From contig CM041465.1 of assembly GCA_023213395.1 (NCBI GenBank), forward strand, positions 47,623,741-47,687,740: a DNA stretch of 64,000 bases. The letters are read 5' to 3'. The notes beneath the pieces were generated by a model. That model did no database searches. It worked only from the letters and a program-made list of their open reading frames with translations, and was not told where the DNA came from. Positions 34,600 to 46,929 of the stretch are shown piece after piece. How positions within the stretch are numbered: the stretch's first letter is position 1; each line of letters begins with the position of its first letter. The translations under genes and the position numbers were made by a program. Origin of the DNA: Cycas panzhihuaensis. Its lineage: Eukaryota; Cycadophyta.

Positions 34600-35580
34600 T
34601 AGAAGTTTCATAATTTTTGGTACAATGTCCTTTTCTATGACACCATCGACATATAATTATTTGACTTTCAATCCCATAAGAAGTACTGGTCTGGTTGGAT
34701 TATCTTTGATTATTGGATCTGTATCGAGGTTAATTATTTTGGCCTTAGCCTTGAGACTATTTTTGCTGGTGTTAGGGAGCCTATTGACCATGAGGACGTT
34801 GTCCTTATTGTTTACTTTTACCTCTTTCATAGGAATTGCCACCTCTGTGAGAGGGTTGACCTTCATTTTTTATATTAAAAGTATCTTCTTCCATTTCAAA
34901 AGTACCATCTATAGGATCTGATGTAATGGTGAAGTTACTATCAAAGGTCTTACCAAATTTAATAAACTTATTAGCAAGAGCCTTAAAGTTTAGGGTCTTC
35001 AAGGTGCTATTAGATTGAATACATCCCAATAGATTTTTGTAGTATGCGATATGGAGACATGACTTAATCAAGAAATCCCATGTAATGCATTGACTCTTAA
35101 AGTATTTATTAATGGTTTGCTTGATGGGATGAAGGATATTAATTGTCTCACTTGCATGTCTTTTTTACATTTTCAATTTGTTCATCTTTAGCATAAGGTG
35201 AATAAATTCTAATTCTGATTTAGTGTCAAAGTTCTTCTTGATAACTTCAAGGACTTTCTGTGTTGTATTATATAAGACTTCATCAATGAGGTTATGCAAG
35301 GAATAATTAGTGACAAGAAGTATCCCTACACAGATTTTATCATCATCAAGTTTCCATTTACATTTGGCTATAGTATCAATCAAAGAAGTTAGAGGAGTTT
35401 CTCCAGAGGTAAGTGTGGTAGTAGTGGCAATAACAATTGGTATAAGCTACTAGTGATCTCTCCAAAGACCTTTATACTTTACAGCATTTGTTATATTAGT
35501 GAACTATATGTCCTAATTTTTTTCCTCTTTAAGAATACAGATCACATTTTACTTAAACTATGAAGACATGGTATCTTTTA
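34600..35580 (-). pseudogene. copia-G gag
   Basis: Minus strand. The 5' part near 35165-35383 (TIAKCKWKLDDDKICVGIL, VLEVIKKNFDTKSELEFIHL) is the plant copia gag pattern, followed by 34805-35071 (NSTLKTLNFKALANKFIKF). The zinc knuckle near 34620-34650 reads CRWCHRKGHCTKNY: Cys, Cys and His are present, and the last Cys has become Tyr. The ATG may be the one near 35570 (ATGTCTTCATAG), which would leave a stop within a few codons. Confidence 0.75.
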
Positions 35581-37546
35581 AAAAGGGAAGAAATAAATAA
35601 AGGACTGTGAAAGTGATGGTAATAAATGACCAATTATTATCTATAAATAGGAGATGTAATGGAGTAATATAGTAGAAAGAAGAATAAAGAAGTGAGGATA
35701 GTTGCACAAAGATGTAGGGACCAACTTAGAGAAAAGTCATAATCACTTATGATAAATATTAACCTAGTATAGTAGGAATATGAGAAGCATTATAATAAAA
35801 ATTAGTTACTAACACTTGTGGTAGAATTATCCTGATATAGCAGGAATATAAAACTATGAATGTAATTATACTATAGATCACTACTTGTAAATATGTGAGT
35901 GATTCATATACAAGATTATAGGCCAATATGGAAGCTAACATCATTGGGTACACACAACTCTAAAACTCAAATGTAGGATGTGTAATCAACCTAATAACTT
36001 CTAACTTATACCCAATGTGTAGTTGAGTTTGATAAAGGAATGCCTAGGCTTCTAGTAGAATTAAGATGGCCTTCATCCATGATACCTATAATTGTGCTTG
36101 GTGATGAAATCAAAGTTATAATGGAGCCCAAGTACTCTTAATCCTTATCACATTCACTAATGAACAGTTATATACCTTCTCCAAAGAGTGGTACGTGTAT
36201 ACCTATGGCTATAATAGATATTGGACTAGGTATATTTTAATCTTGTATTAAAACTTTAGTTTTCCTAGTTGGTTATCAGGATGATCCCTAATTGAGGCAT
36301 GATGGTATGGTTAACCAAGCCTTACCAATATTCTGGTTAAGTCTAATCCTAACTTGAAATCCATACCTCCTTTATATTATAGTATTTTTCCAAACAAGGT
36401 ATCTTAATATTAGTGAGTATGTGCACAAGTACAAGATGACAAAAAATAATGTACGTGATGCATTCATTTTAAAGAGAGTGAAAAATTTATCGAATTTGAA
36501 TCAATTGTACATGTAACTAAAAATAGAGTGTTTTCTTAGGGTACTTTTGGAGTGTTGAAATGAAATACTAAGAAGTGAGGTGAAGGTACTAGATATTGCT
36601 CTAATCTAGGTGTTTTTCACTTACTTTTATAATGGGCTTTAAAGCCTTAAGAAAAAGGAAGAAAATTTCTTCACAATTTTTTTTAAACAAAAAAATAGTC
36701 TTCACTAAAACAACAATCATTTTCTTCTATAGTAACAAAATTAAGCATCACTTTTTGTGTTAAAAACTAGACTCGGAGCCACATCTTTAATGAGTGAAAT
36801 TAGGTTGAAATGAGTTCTATAGAATTTTTGGCATCCCTATAAATTAAATAGAACATATTTTTATAAAATCCTTATTGAAAATAACCATTTTTCACTAAAA
36901 TAATAATAACTTTATCCTATAGCAACAAAATTAAGTGTTATTTTTTATGCTAGAAACTAGTCTCAAAGCTGCATCTTTAGCAATTAGAATTAGGTCAATT
37001 AGAGCTTTGTGTAGTTTTTTGTAGACCTACAAACTTGAGAAAGCAAATTTTTATTTTTGCAGAAAATCTAACTTGCAAATATCTTATTAAAAAATAAAAT
37101 TTTCATCATTTTCTGAACATTAGGATCTCAATATAGGCAAGGTGAGAGCATATGATGATGGATATTATAAACGGGTCTAAATTTTTTTTTTAATGGGCAA
37201 TACCTCCCCTTATAAATATTTCCCTTATAAATCTAAATGCTAAGAAAAAGTTTGACAGCATTTCCCTTTTCAAATGGACAAAAAGAGGGGAAAGAAAAAA
37301 AGAATAAGAAATGAAAGAAATGGCTACCAAAGGATTGAAATCCTTGAGCCTTGCAATTCCTTATATTGTGCTTGTAAAGCTTACAAAAGAGAATAGAGGG
37401 AAGTAAACAATACTAAATGTATTATGATGAAAACTTAACATTTTTTCTAAATCTATTTACAGAATCTCCATTTGCTACATAGATTATAGGTGAGAAGGAA
37501 GTGGTGGCTCCATTGTAAGTGTAAGTGAGGAATATGATGCAAGCTA
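35581..37546 (-). other. copia-G 5' leader
   Basis: About 2 kb between the primer-binding site and gag, AT-rich, with no coding frame. It contains a 190-base tandem duplication at 36701-37080. Long leaders occur in some copia groups, or it may hold an unrecognised insertion. Confidence 0.6.
36701..37080. repeat. 190-base tandem duplication in the copia-G leader
   Basis: Copy 1 (36701-36890) and copy 2 (36891-37080) both start ttcactaaaa and share acaaaattaag and a block around ttagg-t-a-tagagtt. The match is imperfect, so the duplication is old. A third partial start may follow near 37090. Confidence 0.75.
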
Positions 37547-37558
37547 GCTCTGATACCA
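37547..37558 (-). promoter_or_regulatory. copia-G primer-binding site
   Basis: On the minus strand TGGTATCAGAGC, a perfect 12/12 match to the usual initiator tRNA-Met primer site, directly next to the 5' LTR. Confidence 0.92.
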
Positions 37559-37559
37559 C

Positions 37560-37835
37560 ACTAAAGGAGTGGATCTAACATTTAACTCTATGCACTATAC
37601 ATAAAAGTAAATATGGGAGCAAGAGAGACTTAAGAGGAAAAAAGTAGCTCTCATAAAATAGGGAGGTAAGAATAAACTTTCTCCATTGAGATTTTGCTTT
37701 ATATTTATTAGGATTAGGGTTCTTTCTTATGAGATAAAATTATGCATAATGTACATGAAAGTGTATTTCACTTAGGTGATCTAATTTAAAGTTTACTTAA
37801 GACCCTTTTAGGAATAATAGACTAATATAATGACC
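37560..37835 (-). repeat. copia-G 5' LTR
   Basis: Partner of 30383-30691. It ends at about 37835, where similarity stops and Ty3-A sequence resumes. Confidence 0.75.
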
Positions 37836-39269
37836 TTGCACCCTCACCTCAAGTAAGCCCCCTCTCGAGTATCCTAATACTAACTCCCAATCTATGTCTT
37901 AAATGATGTGATAGTCCTACTTTACTCCTTTCATCCCTTATTTACATTCATGAAGTGGTCGTGGATGCCTTGCTATGATTGTACCCTAACTTAATTGCCC
38001 CCTGATCCATAAGGTAATCATATCTAGCCTAGATGTGGTCTTTCTCTCATCGAACCTTTTCTAATTTTCCTTGGACCTCGACTAGTCTCTCATATAGCTC
38101 TGTGATCTATACCTCTACTTCAAGGACTACCTCAAGTGGAGTTATTATAATTAGAGGTACTATCCCTCTTCTCAACCCTACAACTCTCTAATCCTTCCTT
38201 AGAACTCGTGCCACTATATTTCCCACATTTCCATCACCCTTATCAAGGGGACAAACACCATTGTGTGAGGATACATCAATGTTGGCTCCCCACTATCCAC
38301 AATAGGAGGCCATCCCTCCACTTATACCATTAGAATAATCTCATCAATTACACATTATATGAACTCATAAGCAAAGCTCTCACCTATCAATGAAATAAAC
38401 ATCCTCATCAGTAATAATCACATATTAAAAACCAATGAATGTCGAAGTATAAATCTAATAAAATAAATAAATAGGCAAATGAAAGTCATTATCTCCTTAA
38501 GGGACTTCTCCCTTTCCTCCCATGACTACTTATTGGGTTATCTCTCCTTCCAATTCAACATCATGTGCCTATTCTCCCATAACTTTGGTCGTCCCCACTT
38601 CATTCCTTATAACCTCTCCACCTAGGCTAGCTCCTCCTCTGCATCCCCATCCCTATCCTTATCATAACTCCACTTAACACCATTGTAAGGATGTCTCATG
38701 TAGTTATCTAGAGTGAGTAGGTATGAGGATGTGGCATGTATTATATATAGAACCTACTTTGGCTCCCTTAGGCTCTTCAATCATGTTGGCCACCTTTATA
38801 CCAATGGGTCTCCATCCTCCATTAGCCACAATCTAGGACTAGGCCTAACCCAATGGAAGTCACCAAAGAACCAACACTAAAGTAGGGCACAAGAGCAAAA
38901 TCTACCATGACCAGTGACTCAAATCTAATCCAACTAGGCTCATATATTGGCCATTATAAGGGTTTCCTAATTGAATTTCTCTTCTCTCTTATACTATCGA
39001 ATCACATCCATCCATCACCTAAGAACCTCTCGATAATTTTGTTACCAGGATATCCACAATAGAATAACACATATAATATTCTTCCTTAATCGAGGAATAC
39101 CCAAGGTCATGATCCACCTTATACTACCTGCCCTCTAGTCCCATTACCCTCTACCATAGAAAAATATAGTTATTGCCTTGTATAACTCCTCTTTACTTAG
39201 TAATATACATAACTATGTAGGTCTCCCTCTTGCCAGTAGCCTAAGAATCCTCCTCGCATGATGTGATGT

Positions 39270-39470
39270 AATTATCATATCCCTAATACTTGGTAAATGG
39301 AATACCTAGCAATGTTTATCCCAGTGGAACATGATGTCCACTAACAATGTATGATCTAGCATACATTGATACATCATAATCACTTCTAGTAACCCACATC
39401 AGCTTAGAATATCGAAATCTCAATCTATCATCAACTATATAAGGCTCAACATGGGGGAAATAATGTTTTT
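39270..39470 (-). pseudogene. Ty3-A relic of the antisense accessory ORF
   Basis: The minus strand reads VEPYIVDDRLRFRYSKLMWV, then SDYDVSMYARSYIVSGHHVP, LG and a stop, then TLLGIPFTKY. It lies where the antisense ORF of Ty3-B would fall, and the DNA around ctagcaatgtttatccc aligns with ctagtgatgttaacgct of Ty3-B (24670-24690). Protein similarity is low (DITITPRD against DVSMYARS), and the pattern also recalls another plant transposon-associated domain, so family assignment is tentative. Confidence 0.4.
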
Positions 39471-39668
39471 ATGATCATGAATCATGGAAATAACCTATAA
39501 AATCATGAAAAATATGAGAAAAATAAATCTATAATAACCTTCGGCAATACTATATTGCTAAGTCATTTTAAACAGGTTATTAAGGAGTCAATTAAGCACA
39601 AAATTTTGAATTTAGGCCATTTCGACATTATACCACAAATAATCTATTTATACCATAGAGTTTTTTTA

Positions 39669-39800
39669 TGGTACTGTGAATTCCTTCACAGTACCACTAG
39701 AAATATATAAGATACTACAAGGTTTCCAGCATATATTCATGGTACCACAAGGTTTCCTACATATGTTCGTGATACCATAACATTTCACAGCATACAAAAA
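39669..39800. repeat. Hairpin followed by three 30-base tandem repeats
   Basis: A perfect inverted repeat with a 12-base stem (tggtactgtgaa / ttcacagtacca) and a 4-base loop at 39669-39696. Then come units 39711-39740, 39741-39770 and a weaker 39771-39800, sharing ataccacaaggtttcc-type cores. Confidence 0.8.
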
Positions 39801-41559
39801 AATTATTTTAAAAAAAATAATATTAAGCATCAAATCTAATCCATTCAAATCAATTAGGGTACCAAATTACCCTAGTTTAGCTATAAACATGGTTTGATTT
39901 AGCCTCTATTTAAGTAATTTAGACTAAATTAGGGCAAAGCCCTAACAAAATAAAAAAAATACAAAAACCCCAAAAAATAAAATAAATCCATAAACTTTAT
40001 ATACTAGATTAGGTTGGATGATCGCCATCGTGAAGTCCCAAACCCAACAGCTCCATCCATTTATAAATATAATGGTCAGTTTACTTTTGACTATCTTAGG
40101 AAGGTTTAGGGGCAAATAGTTAAGTTCTCTTAATGATTTCTTAACCTAAAAATGTAAAAATGAAAATAAAAAATTATTTAGAAAACTTGAATATATAACA
40201 TCCATAACTCCATCACCTGATGTTTATTTTGATCCTTATTTAATCCATAAAGACCCTAATTCCATAGGCTTCATTCATATCACCTTGATATGGTCACCCA
40301 TACCTTCCAACCATTCCTATTTTGGACCCAAGATTTGACCTGCATCATCATTAATACATGCTATTAATGACTTCATTTATCTTAAATTAAAGTCCTTCAC
40401 TCTGAGTAAAATATCTCCCTATGTATCAGTGTTTATAGTCCACAAGACTGTCTCACTGTACTAATTTCTTATTTTAATCTCATGATAGCCCACCACATGT
40501 TAGCCATTACTTGGCACCCTATTTCCCATTGATATTTCACATTCTTTTTTACTTAATATGACTTTCTCTTCTATGTTGGTGCCTATATCTCACTCCTTTA
40601 CTATTATGACCCTCACTCGACAATATTATCAATCTATATGTCCTCCCATCATCCCTTTTAATAGATCTTGAGACACCCTTAGTGACCCTGTATCCTCCAT
40701 TCTCTACATAACAATATGTTTACATACTACTTTCTCACCTAGATTGTGGATTTGACCTATGACCTAGCGTTTGTGCATATATTGCCCTCATAGACTCATT
40801 ACTTTGTCATGAGTCTATAGTGCATCCTATTTAGCCCTTATTGTATCAAGGAATTTTGGTACCTCATGGTCACTAGCCTAAGGACCCTGCTCCATGCATG
40901 TCCCATGATAGGCACTCAAGGTACTCACATGACTTGCTCTTGATACTCCATAGTTTGACCTCCTTTACTAATCTCTCACAGTTTGGATCTGCCATATGTT
41001 AAAGTATAGTTAATATAATGGATTCAATTTGCTTCCCCATGGATTGACTTGTCATCACACCTACTTCACACCATTGGGGCTTTACACATACACAGCTCCT
41101 CTAGTAAAAATTAAAAAACAAAACAAAATAAAAAGAGAATTTTTTTTTTAAATAAAGAAAGAAAAGAAGAATGAATATATATATATATATATGTCTGTAT
41201 AATTTTTTAGGGGAGCATATTTGCACCCCCTACTTGGCATCTAGGGTAGGATGTGTGCTGACCTCATACTCACCTATAATTCATAGTTTAGATCTAGTTG
41301 AGTGGGTCATCTTAGGACCTTTGGATCCAATTGTGTAGACCCACCATCATCTCAATTACCATCAAAACCTATTCAGCATGGCTATATACTATTATGGATT
41401 ATAGAAGAGGTCATGACACTAACATATGGTCACTCTTGAGGACCTAGTATTACTCATTGTCTTAATCATGGTTTGTACATCTACTTAAGTCCCTATGACA
41501 TTAATTGATTCCTTCCATCTCCCCTTATTCAATGAGTTTAGTCTGAGTCACCTTTGCAT

Positions 41560-41930
41560 ATCCCTATGCCATTGATCATCCACATTGATAGGGGTAGCCA
41601 TGGGAATCCCAGCCTTTTTGTTGTAGCTTAAACCATTCGAGACCACCTAACACACATTCTTATAAACTCTAGAGTCTACTTACCCATAAGTACCAATAAT
41701 ATAACTGAGTACACTGCCATCATAGAGGCTTTGATCAATGCTTTTTATATCCATTATGACATTATTGCATTGTGTTCTAACTCCCAACTCGCTGTGTCCT
41801 AACTTACATAGGTTTATCAAGTATATTGCCCATAATTGAGATTCCCTACCAATCATTCTAAGTCCCTTTTAGCCTAATTCTCTTATGTATATATTTATTA
41901 TATCCCATGAGGACTAAATTTAAAATTTGA
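41560..41930 (+). pseudogene. Ty3-A second RNase H relic
   Basis: Sense-strand remnant of the extra RNase H: HIDRGSHGNPSLFVV (first Asp kept), NNITEYTAIIEALINAFYIH (catalytic Glu kept in TEY), CSNSQLAVS (Asp changed to Asn) and VYQVYCP. Ty3-B (25471-25893) has the same blocks with different damage, e.g. Lys at the Glu position. Several stops. It lies between integrase and the 3' LTR, as in Ty3-B. Confidence 0.75.
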
Positions 41931-42180
41931 TAAATTAATGACCCTCACTTTTTAGCATCATTTGCCATAGGGTGACGATCCTCCTCTAACTAAATGGGCT
42001 TGTTATTGAGATACATACTTAAGAGGCAACCCCTCCTATTGTCACCTCTAAGGGGCACTCACTAAAGAGTCTAAACTATGGTAACAAACCCAAACATTCT
42101 TCGCCCACCATGGAAGCTTGGCTAAGCCATCAACTTACCATATGCTTCAACAAGAGCCCAAACAACCACCCTTACTATGT

Positions 42181-42181
42181 A

Positions 42182-42222
<41 letters not shown>
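42181..42222. repeat. (GT)n(AT)n microsatellite
   Basis: A simple repeat of about 42 bases, GT then AT. A smaller AT run lies at 41177-41192. Confidence 0.95.
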
Positions 42223-42225
<3 letters not shown>

Positions 42226-42526
42226 TAGGTTGTAGCCTTCCTAGGGTACATCACACTTTGATATCCATGACCTCATCCTTCTTGTTGTCACATCAATATT
42301 TCCTTACTTGTCTATTTCCTTTTCAAGCAAACTACTCATAAAACTACAAAAATAATATTAAACCATTAAAAATCCAAAAAAAAATTATAAAACCCCTAAA
42401 AATATAAAAATATATATATAAACAACTAAAAATCTAAAAATAATATAAATCAATAATACATAAATATATATAACATGAAAGAACCAAAAATATGGCTTCA
42501 AGATGAGCCCAAATAACTCTGCCTCC

Positions 42527-42920
42527 AAAAGACAGCTACTAATAAGGTTAAACTATGATGATCCACCTTAACCATTGAGTCTCCCCCTTGAATATTTAAG
42601 GTATTGCTTCGTATATCTAAGGTCTATGGCTTCCAAGCCTAACTTCTAGCCACAATACCCATCTCATCTTATTATTAAGGTAATCCCCCAACCACTTGCT
42701 GCTCACTCTAAAAGATAGCCACTAATGAGGATAAATTATGATGGCCCTATTTGTACTAGTATAGGTTTCCTATGACCATTGGCTTACTTGGGTTAATCTA
42801 ATAATTAACCCACCATCCCTTCCTAGCTAGTACATCTCTAACATAGTTTACCAATGATGTTAAACTAAGGGCAACACCCTTTGATCATCAATTAATGAGG
42901 CAAAACTATGATAGATCTAG
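42527..42920 (+). repeat. Degenerate tandem repeats (about 170-185 bases) near the Ty3-A 3' end
   Basis: The core aaaaga-agccactaat-agg-taaactatgatg occurs near 42527, 42711 and (weaker) 42880, spaced 184 and about 169 bases. Ty3-B has one copy (25970). Expansion of such 3' untranslated repeats is known in Tat-type elements. Confidence 0.6.
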
Positions 42921-43017
42921 CCCCTTATTCCATACATATGGGTTTATTATCGTATTAACATGATTTTTGTTGGTAGCATTCACCATCTTCTAGCTATAGA
43001 TTAAAAAGGCTCTACTA

Positions 43018-43029
43018 CTAAGAGGTTAA
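43018..43029 (+). promoter_or_regulatory. Ty3-A polypurine tract
   Basis: ctaagaggttaa just before TGTTTCC, matching ccaagggggcaa before TGTTTGT in Ty3-B. Preceded in both by ggctctacta. Confidence 0.75.
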
Positions 43030-43191
43030 TGTTTCCTATTAACTAAGAATGACATAGACACTATGATAAATAGTTAAGTAAATGTACGTTTCTATCTCTT
43101 TATATTCTAATGACTTTTATATCATAATCATAGATCATGAACGCATGTTTTTGCTTACTTGTTTAGTCGATGATGAGTGTGACTTCAGTCA
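43030..43191 (+). repeat. Ty3-A 3' LTR, first piece
   Basis: Starts TGTTTCCTATTAACTAAGAA and follows the Ty3-B LTR start (TGTTTGTCGACTACCAAGAA) for about 150 bases, until copia-E begins at 43192. The LTR resumes at 55237. Confidence 0.75.
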
Positions 43192-43666
43192 TGATAAAAG
43201 AATTAATGATTAAATTTATTAATTCATTAATGATCAATTATACTATACTTTTGTAACGTATTGTAAATAAGTTATATTGAGGGTGTTATTTTTATAAATA
43301 GGTTAAGTCATAACTTAATGTTGTAAACCTAAGTGTGTGGGGATACTTTCACTCTCAATAATAAAATAATGTGAAGACGATTTAATCATGCAAGGTGCCA
43401 ACTATAATCTTGTATGATCTTATGTTTAATATTCATTATGTTCATTGTAACTACCTCTTTTGTTGCATATATAAGGCTTTTTGTATGTAATATTTCATGT
43501 AATATATTTTACACATGAGAGATTAATGCAAGTTATATCTTTGGAGCCTAGGAGTAATTCATCACCTTCTTTTGTGAATGTTTTATTTTAATGTTTATTT
43601 TTTACATTATATATGTGAGTGAGTTTTGAACTTGGATCTAAGCTAGACTTCATCCTCACTCTTTTA
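43192..43666 (+). repeat. copia-E 5' LTR (475 bases)
   Basis: Pairs base for base in length with 54762-55236; shares gatcaattatactatactt and acacatgagagattaatgca. Begins TGATAAAAG, ends ctcttttA (CA changed). Confidence 0.9.
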
Positions 43667-43668
43667 CT

Positions 43669-43680
43669 TGATATTAGAGT
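43669..43680 (+). promoter_or_regulatory. copia-E primer-binding site
   Basis: tgatattagagt, 9/12 to TGGTATCAGAGC with all three differences transitions, 2 bases after the LTR. Confidence 0.75.
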
Positions 43681-45400
43681 AATCTTAGCCTACCTCTAGA
43701 GCTACAGTTATTTGTTTAGATTTAGGCCATGAATACTGTGTGGAGCTTTCATTGCAATAATCCTCTAATGAAATTAAATGGTTGCTTAATGTACCTTAAC
43801 TAAATTAAGAGAGCATATTAATGTCCTTATTTAATTACTTAAGACCTATCATTAGAAATTAAAACTTGTTGTACTTTTTAACTCTATGTTTATAGGTTAA
43901 GTTTAGCTCTTGTCTTTGTTATTATCGATCATAATGTCTATAAATAGAGGCTACTTGGTTTGGTAATCTTATATAATCGATTGCATTCATTTATTACACC
44001 TCCATTGCATGCTTATTTACATCATTATACTCAAGCAATGATTGTCTTACATCTGTCTGACCTGCTCATTGTCCCACACCACTTCATATCATGCCTACCT
44101 TATAAAGAATGGACCTGTAAACATAATCAAGCTACTTCACTTGTCTACATATGCAAGATGCCTTATCTTCTCAACCTTCCTACATATTAACATGTAGGTT
44201 ACTACTCATTATGGCTATCAGCTCTCTTTTTCTTCTATGAGAAGCCTCTTTTAAGCCTTGGCTACTTGATCATTGGTTATATCACCCTTCAAGTATTTGT
44301 GTAATTATGGATCTTCTCTCTGTGTGAGTCACGCATTCCTCAGTGGTTGTCGTTCACTACATGTTTCATTCTTTTACTATGTGAGCTATGTATATCTGCA
44401 TTTCCATAGTTGCTTGATCGATGATTTGTTGACATGTAACTTAAGCATATATCTATACTCTATCAACTAAGTTTTAGAGGAGTTTTAGTTGTATTTACAT
44501 TAGAGAATTTCATCGATTGACAATTCACTATTAAGCTAATGAAACTACATCATATGATCACTCTAATTAAACCTAGTTGTATCCTCCTTTCACTAGAGCA
44601 ATCAAACTGAGATTCAACAACTTCAATAAAGAGATCCAATCCTCTGTACCTAACCTTGTATCACTATTTTTTAAAATCCCATTATTTTATTTTTATTTTT
44701 TATAAAGTTAAAAAACTTTAAGTTATTAAAATTAGCATATTCAAAGAATATTTTATTCTTTATCAAAGTTCCTAACCTAAAGTTTGTTATTTTATTATTT
44801 TTTTAAGCTTTTTAGGCTTGTTTTCTAATTTATTTTAGGTAGTTTTTTAGTTTTTAAAGGGTTTTTTCTAATTTTATTTCTCAAAACATATAAATTTAAT
44901 TAGAAAAATAACACCTAAATTGAACTACATTTATACCAACCTTTCAAGGGAAATGATTAGGTCCTCTGAATATATAGCTCCATACTTGCTAGTAGTCTTT
45001 CTTGAATTATGCAGATATTAGAGAGGCCCATTAGCTATCAGGTGCATTAAGTGACAAGATGAGGTGTTATACCCCAAAACCTTAGAGTTTGAAGACTAAG
45101 GCTAGACTCAAAGGTAGTGAGTGCCTTAGTTGTTAAGTATGCTCTAAATAAGGATCTATTATTTAGGTCATAAATCTAGCATAGGTGGGTCAACCGTATG
45201 AGGGGATGGTCAAGCCTTTTGTAGTGCCTGTGTATCTTAAGGTATATTAGATCTCTAGGCTACTACTTATGAGTAGGTATGCCATCAAACAGAACTATCT
45301 CAACAACTAGGGACTATTAGGATTGGAGACACTAAGATATAGATCTTAGATTAGCATACCTTTTTAAGTAGATAAGACACATATATTAGACATCATAACA
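43681..45400 (+). other. copia-E leader, no gene recognised
   Basis: About 1.7 kb of AT-rich DNA before recognisable gag. The 76-codon ORF at 43960-44190 has no recognisable motif. It may be leader or include an old insertion. Confidence 0.45.
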
Positions 45401-46700
45401 CTTCAAATGATTTTATCTAATAAGATTAAACTTTATGGTAATGATAATTTCTTAGCTTAGAAGAAACAAGTTAAGAATATATTGATAATAAATAAACTTT
45501 GCCTTTATATTTCCAGAAAATTTCTTAAGCCAGTTCCTATTGAAGACCCTAATGATCCTCAAAATCTCATTCCTCCTTATCCTAATGTTTTAGCTACCTT
45601 GAAAGTATTTGATGACATTTTTATTTCATTATTACACCTTTTTTTGAAGATAATGTTTACCAGAACATCAAACTTGCCCCTACCTTTATTAATGCTTAGA
45701 ATATCATATATACACTATGTGAGAGGAAGGGCAATACTAGGGTAGTGATACTCAAAGTCCAACTTTACTCCATTCTATTGGCAAGATCTATAGTAGCTCA
45801 TTTGTCCTATATCAAAGTGATTAAGAATCAATTGACAGTGATGGATTAGCCATTAGATGACAGTGACCTCATATCTTGCATAATCAATGTTTTTCCACCT
45901 AATTATAACTCTCTCATATCCAATATATCATATACAGATCAACTTCTTACTATTGACTTCAACACATTTAAGGGTTTACTACTATAAGAAGAATGTATTT
46001 AAAATTAATCAAGGAATTTGGGTGCTTCCTCTTTGATCTTAATATTTATAGCCCATCATAGAGGAAGACAATAGTGTCCATAATTAACTCATTAATTTAG
46101 TTAAATATTTTTTTATTGACATCCATATTAGCCACCTCAACCTCGACCACTATATAATCCTTTAGTTATTTATCATTATTATGGTAAACCTAGATATATT
46201 ACACCTAATTGCAAAAAAAGAGAGATGACCTCTAACAAAAATAATTTTAGAATTGCCCTACTATACGAGAGAATCAAAATCATAGACCCAAAAATTATTA
46301 GGGATCATAGAGATAAAATCAAAATGCTCCTCAAAGGAACTAGCAAAATAGAATTTGCAACTAGAGATAGAATCAATGAGGCTATATAGCTTACTCTCAA
46401 ATTTTTCTTTATTGCTTTATCAACTCAACATTCAAACATACCCGAGTTGATCAATTCAAGTCCCTCTCAGCATATGATTGGTTCAAAAGAACTTCTTACT
46501 AATATAAGACCAATTTAGGATTAATTTGTTATTTTTAGAGATGATATTATTTTAGAGGTCACTAAGATTAGTAATGTTCTTATTTCATTAAATTTTTTTG
46601 ATACTCCACATCATCTCAATAATGCTTTTTATGTACCTAGCATAACATGTAATCTATTATTTATTAGCTAGATAAATAAGTAGAACTTTAATGTTTTGTT
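45400..46700 (+). pseudogene. copia-E gag and protease, degraded
   Basis: Gag is recognised by IVAHLSYIKVIKNQL, DSDLISCIINVFPPNYNSLI and SNISYTDQLLTIDF (45780-45970). A zinc-knuckle remnant near 46170 reads YHYYGKPRYITPNC, where two Cys and the His have become Tyr. Protease is poorly kept. Its downstream segment LNNAFYVPSITCNLLFIS (46618-46670) is the usual copia sequence before GAG-pre-integrase. Only plus-strand frames with many stops. Confidence 0.72.
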
Positions 46701-46929
46701 TATCCATCTTGGAAAATTCCTAATTATAAGTCTGAGTGGCAAACTAATTACCTTAAGATATAAAGATCAATGACTATATAAGCTTAATATTGTAACTTGA
46801 CCTTTGATCTAGTCACATGAATTTGGTTCTCATAGCAATTCAACTTCCACTTCTAATCCTTCTACTTAAACTTTAGATTAAGATGATTAATTTGCTTCAA
46901 AACCATTTCTTACTTAAATACTCCTAAAA

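Larger units (their letters stand above)
30383..37835 (-). mobile_element. copia-G, Ty1/copia retrotransposon with both LTRs
   Basis: Minus-strand element of about 7.4 kb with short LTRs (30383-30691 and 37560-37835), a perfect initiator-Met primer-binding site, a 2 kb leader, then gag, protease, integrase, RT and RNase H from right to left. It sits inside the 3' internal region of Ty3-A, which continues on both sides. No convincing target-site duplication could be read (acaca against ttgca). Many stops; no long ORF survives. Confidence 0.85.
37836..43029 (+). mobile_element. Ty3-A 3' internal region
   Basis: 5.2 kb of Ty3-A between copia-G and its own 3' LTR. It parallels Ty3-B 19140-26388 (without copia-C) in order: spacer, antisense frame relic (39270-39470), sense spacer, second RNase H relic (41560-41900), 3' untranslated part with repeats, polypurine tract. 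It is about 1.5 kb longer than the Ty3-B counterpart between the antisense frame and the RNase H, so it may hold an unrecognised insertion. Confidence 0.7.

Noticed and set aside
39669-39800. Possible CRISPR-like array of 30-base units
   Set aside because: Units are directly adjacent without spacers, and the context is a plant retrotransposon.
43960-44470. Two ORFs of 65-76 codons in the copia-E leader
   Set aside because: Short, hydrophobic, without motif or a second copy for comparison; not enough to call genes.
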